Shown: positions 6,258 to 10,031 of the stretch, one piece after another
Layout: every line of letters starts with the position of its first letter
Numbering within the stretch: the first letter of the stretch is position 1
Source: an uncultured Eubacteriales bacterium
Lineage (GTDB): Bacteria > Bacillota > Clostridia > Oscillospirales > Acutalibacteraceae
NCBI GenBank assembly: GCA_934444895.1
Contig: CAKSDA010000054.1
Coordinates: 1 to 10,031, forward strand
Length of the DNA stretch: 10,031 bases
Direction of reading: 5' to 3'
Made by a program: the position numbers and the translations under genes
The notes under the pieces: generated by a model
What the model was told of the DNA's origin: nothing
Seen by the model: the letters and a program-made list of their open reading frames with translations, nothing else
The model's database searches: none

Positions 6258-6504
6258 TTGATGCACCTAAAAGACTTTCAACCTCTGCAATATCTGCCCA
6301 GCCCTTATCTTTTCCGGACTGTTCACCCCGTGCCAATTCACCCATAAGCTTTAATACAGCCTGCGTTTTTTCGTATTCTTCCATATCTACAATGGCGTAT
6401 TTCCCTCTGCCGTTTTTGGTAAGAAATACTGGCTCGCCGACGGCAATATCACGCAAGACCTCATTATAATTTCTTAAATCCGATACAGGTTTAATATTCG
6501 GCAT
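6250..6504 (-). CDS. Type II antitoxin, Phd/YefM family
   Basis: The 84-residue protein opens MPNIKPVSDLRNYNEVLRDI, the DNA-binding N-terminal fold of Phd/YefM, followed by GEPVFLTKNGRGKYAIVDMEEYEK, its most conserved segment. The acidic, probably disordered C-terminus (GWADIAEVESLLGA) would wrap the toxin. ATG 6504 is preferred over GTG 6513 because GGGCGGTGG sits just upstream and the family normally starts here. It is first in a two-gene minus-strand operon with the RelE/ParE toxin and has a strong promoter at 6533-6561. Antitoxins of this family repress their own promoter, alone or with the toxin. Confidence 0.9.
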   Translation of the reverse strand: MPNIKPVSDLRNYNEVLRDIAVGEPVFLTKNGRGKYAIVDMEEYEKTQAVLKLMGELARGEQSGKDKGWADIAEVESLLGASNG

Positions 6505-6532
6505 AAAAGCCACCGCCCTTTCTGCTGTAAAT

Positions 6533-6561
6533 ATTATACCCTAATTCTTCGTAAAATGCAA
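6533..6561 (-). promoter_or_regulatory. Promoter of the toxin-antitoxin operon
   Basis: On the minus strand TTGCAT (complement of 6556-6561), a 17-bp spacer and a consensus TATAAT (complement of 6533-6538). The transcript would start about 20 bases before the antitoxin start codon. TGCTGT (6523-6528) and ACAGCA (6561-6566) form an inverted pair around the core promoter and could be operator half-sites, though the 32-bp gap makes this weak. Confidence 0.78.
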
Positions 6562-6633
6562 CAGCAATTATAGAAATAAACTTAATCAATGCAAAATATA
6601 ATTCTTTATTTGATAGTCCGATTTTATTAAAAA
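6562..6633. other. AT-rich spacer upstream of the toxin-antitoxin promoter
   Basis: AT-rich DNA between the orphan fragment and the antitoxin promoter. No terminator or gene is visible on either strand. Confidence 0.4.
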
Positions 6634-6834
6634 TTATATTTTTAAAGATTTTAGACCGTTTGGATTTAATTCAAATCTTGTGTATAATATGTCTGTCAAA
6701 TCAATATTTTTTATTTCCAGATATTCATTTTGATTGTCACAAGCAATATAAAATCTAAACTCATGTTGATAACTATATTTTATATCCTTCTCAAATATGA
6801 TTTTATATAGTCCATTTTGTCCATTTTTGTTCAT
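6634..6834 (-). pseudogene. Orphan 66-residue coding fragment, probable C-terminal remnant of a larger protein
   Basis: The minus-strand frame encodes 66 residues containing IIFEKDIKYSYQHEFRFYIAC and NEYLEIKNIDLTDILY. The F-x-K-D...Y-S-Y-Q-x-E-F-R-F pattern followed by a short strand and I-x-D-I is familiar as the C-terminal end of longer hypothetical proteins (recalled, not searched). The frame is open further upstream only through a GC hairpin and lysine-rich codons that do not look coding, so the N-terminal part appears lost. GGGTGA lies 9 bases before the ATG and might allow translation as a small protein. No function can be assigned. Confidence 0.45.
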
Positions 6835-6848
6835 CGTATGTTCACCCG

Positions 6849-6873
6849 GCGGCTCGCAGAGCCGCTTTTTCTT
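6849..6873 (+). terminator. Intrinsic terminator on the plus strand, with no matching gene
   Basis: GCGGCTC (6849-6855), loop GCA, GAGCCGC (6859-6865), then TTTTTCTT. This is a strong intrinsic terminator in the plus direction, yet no plus-strand gene lies upstream of it before the sigma gene more than 1.4 kb away. It may be left over from a lost gene, or it may stop antisense transcription. Confidence 0.8.
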
Positions 6874-6937
6874 ATGTTTCTCACGTTTTTATAATTTTTT
6901 TCTTTGTATAGGCACTCTTTTCGTGTGAAGTGTCTGT

Positions 6938-6971
6938 AAAAAGAAAAGCCCGCCCCGGCAGGGACGGGCTT
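6938..6971 (-). terminator. Terminator of the lipoprotein gene (minus strand)
   Basis: AAGCCCGCCCC (6946-6956), loop GGCA, GGGACGGGCTT (6961-6971), 11 bp with one C-A mismatch. On the minus strand it is followed by TTCTTTTT. It lies 19 bases after the lipoprotein stop codon. Confidence 0.88.
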
Positions 6972-6989
6972 ATAGGTAGGAGATGGGGC

Positions 6990-8063
6990 TTATTTCGTAT
7001 CGCCTTTCGTAGCACCGCAGATAGTGCAAACCTGACCATCTGGAACCTGTTCTGTCCAAGCATCTTTCACTTTGACATGGTTCGTACCAGTCTGAACTCG
7101 TTTCGTACCTGTTTGCACTTTGTTCGTACCGGTCTGAACTCGTTCCGTACCAGTCTGAACTTGCTTTTTCTTAGCAGTGTAAGTGGAGTCACAGACATCC
7201 ATACAGTGGTCCATCATAGTACCAATGTCTTCGGTTTCGAAACCACAGATACGGCATTTGTAGTATCCTACCCACTTGTAAACGGGTCTGTCTTCATAGA
7301 CAGGCTGGTCTTCGTACACAGGCTGGTCTTCATAGATTGGTTCGTCTTTATACTCAGCGTCGTGAGTGACAGTTTTGTAATTGGTTTTCCAATTATGCTC
7401 GTGTGGCTTTTCAGTAGAACTGTTATTGCCACCGCTAGGCTTAGACTCAGCAGGCTTACTGCTGTCACCAGCGTTAGCAGTGGTATTACTGCTGTTGTTC
7501 TTACCAGCATTGCTGTTACCAGTGTTGCCAGCAGGCTTTTCAGCAGGCTTGCTTGCTACAGCGTTATCGTTGGCTTTCGCCTTGTTGCTTTCAGCAACAG
7601 ACTCTTTCGTTTCTGTCGTAACGACGTCGGTATTACCAGCTGCGATAGCTTTGTCAGCGTCTTCTTTCGTTGCTACAGTGACAGTTACCGTAGTCTTTAC
7701 GACGATAGTATCACCGTCTGTGTCAAAGTTTACGTTAAGGTTGTTATCTTTGACATAGTCGCGAAGTTTGTCACCGTCGAAGGTGATAGTGTAGATAACT
7801 TCGTAAGTGCCAGCTTTGCTGTAATCAACTGCACTGTCGTCGATATCGACACTCTTTACGATATTCTTGTCAGCATAGACAAGGTCGTTAAGTTTCACGT
7901 CAGTGCCTTCTGCTACAGTGATATCTTTCACACCAGTGATGACACCAGCGTCAGCAAGTGGCTTAAGGTCATCAACCTTATGGTTGTGGATTTTACCACA
8001 TGCCATGCAAGATACAAGCATGGTAACGATGAGAATACTCATCACAATTTTTCTCTTCTTCAT
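6990..8063 (-). CDS. Secreted lipoprotein with Ig-like domain, tandem repeats and CxxC motifs
   Basis: The 357-residue protein begins MKKRKIVMSILIVTMLVSC, a lipoprotein signal peptide with lipobox L-V-S-C (C19 lipidated), so it is anchored outside the membrane. Residues 38-131 resemble a bacterial Ig-like domain of the DUF5011 kind (ITVAEGTDVKLNDLVYADK, YSKAGTYEVIYTITFDGD). Residues 150-220 are a low-complexity A/S/N/P/K linker. From HEHNW (221-225) follow three 6-residue repeats of the YEDQPV type (244-261), a cysteine/histidine cluster (C270-x2-C273, H286, C287, C291), four VQTGT repeats with a 7-residue period (302-327), and a final CTIC (346-349). Paired CxxC motifs suggest zinc binding. 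Similar HEHNW...CxxC surface proteins are common in gut Firmicutes (recalled, not searched). AAAGGA lies 10 bases before ATG 8063, a GTTTC/GAAAC hairpin precedes it, and a terminator follows the gene. Confidence 0.85.
   Translation of the reverse strand: MKKRKIVMSILIVTMLVSCMACGKIHNHKVDDLKPLADAGVITGVKDITVAEGTDVKLNDLVYADKNIVKSVDIDDSAVDYSKAGTYEVIYTITFDGDKLRDYVKDNNLNVNFDTDGDTIVVKTTVTVTVATKEDADKAIAAGNTDVVTTETKESVAESNKAKANDNAVASKPAEKPAGNTGNSNAGKNNSSNTTANAGDSSKPAESKPSGGNNSSTEKPHEHNWKTNYKTVTHDAEYKDEPIYEDQPVYEDQPVYEDRPVYKWVGYYKCRICGFETEDIGTMMDHCMDVCDSTYTAKKKQVQTGTERVQTGTNKVQTGTKRVQTGTNHVKVKDAWTEQVPDGQVCTICGATKGDTK
7083..7160 (-). repeat. Four 21-bp coding repeats (VQTGT) in the lipoprotein gene
   Basis: Codons 302-327 consist of four units V-Q-T-G-T separated by two variable basic or polar residues (ER, NK, KR). 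DNA of the units is similar but not identical, so the repeat is subject to slippage yet held by selection. Confidence 0.85.
7278..7343 (-). repeat. 18-bp coding repeats (YEDQPV) in the lipoprotein gene
   Basis: Codons 241-262 repeat a 6-residue unit: the three units after EPI are YEDQPV, YEDQPV and YEDRPV. Tyrosine- and acid-rich, this stretch is predicted to be an extended linker next to the CxxC cluster. Confidence 0.85.
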
Positions 8064-8220
8064 AATCTCTCAATCCTTTCTGTTTCGAAGAAACTTATGT
8101 TAATAGAATGGAATGAAACGTTTTATCTCATTCTCATTCACTCTCTCACTCGTCAAAAAAGTCCCACATCTTTCTCATAATTCTCACACGTTTTTTCACG
8201 TATTCTTTTATAATTTTAAT
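8064..8220. other. Upstream region of the lipoprotein gene with CACGT motifs
   Basis: The minus-strand leader of the lipoprotein gene. It has a GTTTC-GAA-GAAAC hairpin (8082-8094), a purine-rich GAGTGAGAGAGTGAATGAGA-type run (complement of about 8127-8155) and TTGACG on the minus strand without a well-spaced -10. CACACGTTTTTT and CACGTATTC occur at about 8186-8205. No gene is present. Confidence 0.4.
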
Positions 8221-8375
8221 AGGTCTCACGTTTTTTTATTATAATTGATTTCGGGCGTCCATTTATTGTTGATTATTATGTATTATTATAGTCTTTTTGG
8301 TTGTTTGTGTCAACCATTATAATTATTTAGGAATCTTGATTCCTTGCCCGAAATCGTTTAGTTATAGACCTTTTT
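8221..8375 (+). ncRNA. Candidate structured RNA or miniature inverted-repeat element
   Basis: Nested complementary arms bound this AT-rich stretch: GGTCT (8222-8226) with AGACC (8366-8370), and GATTTCGGGC (8247-8256) with GCCCGAAATC (8346-8355), a perfect 10-bp pair. Inside are TGGTTG/CAACCA (8298-8316) and GGAATC/GATTCC (8330-8343). A TATAAT (8209-8214) lies 7 bases before the first arm, although no -35 is visible, and a TTTTT (8371-8375) directly follows the last arm. That layout fits a short RNA of about 150 nt whose ends pair. A small non-autonomous mobile element would also show paired ends; no clear target-site duplication is seen. It matches no RNA family I recognise. Confidence 0.35.
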
Positions 8376-8418
8376 GTTCGAATATGTACTCATATATGCA
8401 TAAAAATGTGAATAGTGC

Positions 8419-8447
8419 TTGTAAAAAAATTCTGTTCAATATATAAT
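8419..8447 (+). promoter_or_regulatory. Promoter-like sequence ahead of the sigma remnant
   Basis: TTGTAA (8419-8424), a 17-bp spacer and TATAAT (8442-8447). Transcription would run through the sigma remnant toward the gene at 8714. Confidence 0.55.
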
Positions 8448-8516
8448 GTATAAAGAGCAATTAACGGGTGTCCGTTATATTCTCATGCAAAATCAATATA
8501 GAAAGGACAAAAGAGC

Positions 8517-8640
8517 ATTGGTTGCAGGCATTAACCTTTTGAACGATCTGATTGAAAAGTGCATTGCCGAAAACCTGTTAACAGAGCCTCAACAAAAAAT
8601 CGGTCCGGAGGGGTTCCTGCTGGTGGTTGAAAAATAATCT
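8517..8640 (+). repeat. Right copy of the 124-bp direct repeat
   Basis: The partner of 5312-5435, in the same orientation, with 10 substitutions and no gaps. The two copies flank about 3.1 kb in which every recognised gene is on the opposite strand. Confidence 0.9.
8518..8637 (+). pseudogene. Remnant of a sigma factor gene (last 39 codons)
   Basis: The frame encodes LVAGINLLNDLIEKCIAENL and on to the stop, identical to residues 508-546 of the sigma factor at 3792 except for two R-to-K changes and one V-to-F (36 of 39). The rest of the gene is missing. Upstream the frame stays open to an ATG at 8446, but that ATG overlaps a -10 box and its residues do not clearly match the sigma protein (only N-x-Y-R/K is shared). 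A GAAAGGA sits 10 bases before TTG 8518, so weak translation is conceivable. Synonymous and conservative changes suggest a diverged paralogue or an element-borne 3' end rather than a recent copy. Confidence 0.85.
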
Positions 8641-8654
8641 GTTTTTTAGAAAAG

Positions 8655-8683
8655 TTGTAAAATCCGTTGAAATATGATAAAAT
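8655..8683 (+). promoter_or_regulatory. Promoter of the DUF1653-like gene
   Basis: TTGTAA (8655-8660), a 17-bp spacer and TAAAAT (8678-8683), with the ribosome binding site AAGGAGTG at 8701-8708. The -35 hexamer is the same as in the promoter at 8419. Confidence 0.65.
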
Positions 8684-8713
8684 ACTCTCACAGAATCATT
8701 AAGGAGTGAGCGT

Positions 8714-9427
8714 ATGGGCAGGCAACGGAACAGGAGAATATTTGCCGGATTTTACAGACGGTATGACGGCAAGTATATTTATGTTGTGGCGGTTGTCCCC
8801 GACGCTGACACCGATGAAAAAATCGTTATTTTTCATTACGGAACCGAAGCCTGCGGTTGCAAGTATTACACAATAACGAAAAAATCTTTTTGTGAGCAGG
8901 TAGAGGTAAACGGAGAATGGGTAGACAAGTTCACCCGTCAGCCGCAGGTGAAAATCACCGATACGCATATTTCAAATTTGGAAGAAGCAGGCTTTCCCGG
9001 CCCCATTCGTAAAAAACAATCAAAGGATGCGGAAAAACTGCTTTATGAGAACCGCACTTACCGCAGTGCCGAAACATATACCGATTATGCAAAGGATATC
9101 TGCAAAAACTATAAATCGGATGTGCGTAAATATAATTTGTGTGTTACGCAAAAACGGTATATCGGCGTTTCGGGCAAAACGGATTTTAATATAATGAAAG
9201 AAGATATAACTTTTTTAAATGACTGTCTTAAAACCGTGCTCAAAAGCTATGCCGCATATTTTAAGGAAAGATATATAAACGGAATGTCGATTCGGAAATA
9301 TGCGGAAGAACACGGAATGAACCGCGGCAGTGCAGACTACATCAACAAAAAATTTATTTCCGAGCTTGCGGCGGCACTGAAAGCTCGGGACGATTCGGAC
9401 GGCGTATGCCGACTGAGTAAAAAGTAA
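8714..9427 (+). CDS. DUF1653-like N-terminal domain with C-terminal helix-turn-helix
   Basis: Residues 8-80 resemble DUF1653: RIFAGFYRRYDGKYIYVVAV, a T-x-E-K-I-V-I-F segment, then YYTITKKSFCEQVEVNGEWVDKF, that is, a small beta domain with the Y/G-K-x-Y...V-V/I-F pattern. Residues 100-165 form a charged linker with several tyrosines. Residues 168-225 (FLNDCLKTVLKSYAAYFKER, NGMSIRKYAEEHGMNRGSAD, YINKKFISELAAAL) look like a sigma region 4-type helix-turn-helix as seen in phage- and element-borne regulators, so DNA binding is likely. ATG 8714 has AAGGAGTG directly upstream. The gene has its own promoter and a strong terminator, so it is a single-gene unit. The function is unknown; a regulator of a mobile element is a reasonable guess. 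Confidence 0.75.
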   Translation: MGRQRNRRIFAGFYRRYDGKYIYVVAVVPDADTDEKIVIFHYGTEACGCKYYTITKKSFCEQVEVNGEWVDKFTRQPQVKITDTHISNLEEAGFPGPIRKKQSKDAEKLLYENRTYRSAETYTDYAKDICKNYKSDVRKYNLCVTQKRYIGVSGKTDFNIMKEDITFLNDCLKTVLKSYAAYFKERYINGMSIRKYAEEHGMNRGSADYINKKFISELAAALKARDDSDGVCRLSKK

Positions 9428-9447
9428 ACAGCATAACAAATACATTT

Positions 9448-9478
9448 AGCATCTGCTGAAAAGGCAGGTGCTTTTTTT
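9448..9478 (+). terminator. Terminator of the DUF1653-like gene
   Basis: AGCATCTGC (9448-9456), a 7-base loop and GCAGGTGCT (9464-9472) with one G-T pair, followed by a T-run to 9478. It lies 21 bases after the stop codon. Confidence 0.9.
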
Positions 9479-9489
9479 GCACCCAAATT

Positions 9490-9511
9490 ATTATGTCAAA
9501 ATTATGTCAAA
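9490..9511 (+). repeat. Tandem 11-bp repeat ATTATGTCAAA x2
   Basis: Two perfect back-to-back copies of ATTATGTCAAA (9490-9500, 9501-9511). A third ATTATGTCA lies inside the palindrome at 9580-9588. The 11-bp phase places the sites on one helical face, as in iterons or cooperative operators. Confidence 0.75.
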
Positions 9512-9537
9512 AAACCAGTGGTTTACCGAATAAGGAA

Positions 9538-9632
9538 TAGAGGGACAAATTACAGGCTGTGAATATGTATTGTGACAAAATTATGTCACCTATGTAGTTG
9601 AATCGGCATGAAAAGTAGAGGGCAAAATTACA
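9538..9632. promoter_or_regulatory. Direct-repeat pair flanking a near-perfect palindrome, upstream of the winged-helix gene
   Basis: TAGAGGGACAAATTACA (9538-9554) and TAGAGGGCAAAATTACA (9616-9632) match at 15 of 17 positions, 78 bp apart. Between them GTGACAAAATTATGTCAC (9572-9589) is an 18-bp palindrome with one mismatched pair. No convincing core promoter is visible; TTGTGA at 9570 with TGTAGT 17 bp on is weak. The arrangement fits an operator or a small replication-origin-like array for the adjacent gene. Confidence 0.55.
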
Positions 9633-9660
9633 TAACCGTTTGAAAGGAGTTGGTTCAGAT

Positions 9661-9981
9661 ATGATTGCAGCCATGCAAAAAGAAAATTTCAAGGAGGAAA
9701 AAGTGACAGAAAAATTTTCAATCATCTCAAACCGCATAAGCGACTACCGATTAAAGCCGAGGGATTACGCCGTCTACTGCTGCCTTGTAAAACACAGCGA
9801 TAAAAACGGTGTCTGCTTTCCGTCACGGCGGCTGATTGCCGAGGAATGCTGTGTTGATAAAAAGACAGTGGACGCAGCGATTCAAAGTCTTGAAAAAGCA
9901 GGGCTTGTAAAAAAGAAAAAGCGCCGCAGGCAGGACGGATCGAACACAAGCAACGCCTACACGGTCAAGTTATTTCGGTAG
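9661..9981 (+). CDS. Winged-helix (HTH_36-like) protein, replication-initiator type
   Basis: About 106 residues. After a short lead comes EKFSIISNRISDYRLKPRDY, AVYCCLVKHSDKNGVCFPSR, RLIAEECCVDKKTVDAAIQS, LEKAGLVKKKKRRRQDGSNT, SNAYTVKLF. This is the winged-helix pattern (helix, K-N-G-x-C-F-P-S, recognition helix, basic wing) found in Pfam HTH_36 and at the N-terminus of replication initiators of plasmids, phages and conjugative elements. Here the chain ends after the wing, so it is either a stand-alone DNA-binding protein or lacks a catalytic part. Start: ATG 9661 has AAAGGAG at 9643-9649 (11 bases away). GTG 9703 has a stronger AAGGAGG at 9691-9697 only 5 bases away and would give VTEKFSII, an equally credible start. 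The direct repeats and palindrome upstream are plausible binding sites for it. Confidence 0.78.
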   Translation: MIAAMQKENFKEEKVTEKFSIISNRISDYRLKPRDYAVYCCLVKHSDKNGVCFPSRRLIAEECCVDKKTVDAAIQSLEKAGLVKKKKRRRQDGSNTSNAYTVKLFR

Positions 9982-10031
9982 TGTAATTTTTTCGTACAGG
10001 GTGGTGTAAGAAACGGTATCGCAGAACTATA
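9982..10031. other. Right edge, no recognisable feature
   Basis: Fifty bases after the winged-helix gene. GGGTGGTG at 10000-10007 could be a ribosome binding site for a gene beyond the window, but nothing can be supported. Confidence 0.3.

Noticed and set aside
6523..6566. TGCTGT/ACAGCA inverted pair as the antitoxin operator.
   Set aside because: The arms are only 6 bp and 32 bp apart, so chance is likely. Noted under the promoter but not claimed as a site.
6930..8180. A 416-codon open frame on the plus strand across the lipoprotein gene.
   Set aside because: It is the antisense shadow of the lipoprotein gene. It has no ribosome binding site and no domain, while the minus frame has a lipobox, repeats and a terminator.
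8446..8517. An ATG at 8446 as the start of a real small gene ending in the sigma-like tail.
   Set aside because: The ATG overlaps a -10 box, no ribosome binding site precedes it, and the first 24 residues do not clearly match the sigma protein. A remnant is the simpler reading.
9490..9632. A CRISPR array in the repeat-rich stretch before the winged-helix gene.
   Set aside because: Repeats are 11 and 17 bp, irregularly spaced and only two or three copies, with no spacers of equal length and no cas genes.

Overview
The window looks like accessory DNA from a low-to-moderate GC Gram-positive gut-type bacterium, most likely a clostridium of the Oscillospiraceae/Ruminococcaceae kind. The reasons are strong AGGAGG-type ribosome binding sites, TTGxxx-N17-TAxxAT promoters, T-tract terminators, and gene families common in those genomes: XRE regulators with long C-terminal domains, a sigma factor with a large extra C-terminal part, an HEHNW/CxxC-type surface lipoprotein and a DUF1653-like protein. 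This placement is inference from style and families, not from a marker gene.

Left part (1-5432, all plus strand): the end of a GNAT acetyltransferase; a 450-residue protein that reads as ASCH + GNAT + SAM methyltransferase in one chain; two XRE-type regulators, each with its own near-consensus promoter (both have the -10 block TACAATATAAG); and a sigma-70 family factor with a winged-helix segment and a long C-terminal domain. The second XRE protein carries a very regular cysteine repeat (10/6 spacing, a 16-residue period) that predicts a beta-solenoid.

Middle part (5436-8516, genes on the minus strand): reading leftward from 8063 there is a lipoprotein with Ig-like, low-complexity and tandem-repeat segments and CxxC motifs, with its terminator; a small orphan coding fragment; a Phd/YefM antitoxin and RelE/ParE toxin operon with a clear promoter; and the 3' half of a tRNA-Leu gene followed by a strong terminator. 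A tRNA 3' half with its terminator is the usual scar of a tyrosine-integrase element. The interval also holds a roughly 150-nt block with nested inverted repeats ending in a T-run (8221-8375), either a small structured RNA or a miniature element.

This reversed block is flanked by a 124-bp direct repeat: the last 39 codons of the sigma gene (5312-5435) recur at 8517-8640 with 114 of 124 bases identical and no gene body in front. Either an element inserted at the 3' end of the sigma gene and displaced the old end, or the second copy is what is left of a paralogue.

Right part (8655-10031, plus strand): a DUF1653-like + helix-turn-helix protein with its own promoter and terminator, then a 180-bp gene-free stretch with direct repeats and a near-perfect 18-bp palindrome, and a winged-helix protein of the replication-initiator type. 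The repeats may be iterons or operators. No integrase, relaxase, transposase, rRNA or CRISPR array is visible. The region reads as a mosaic of integration scars and regulators rather than one complete mobile element.
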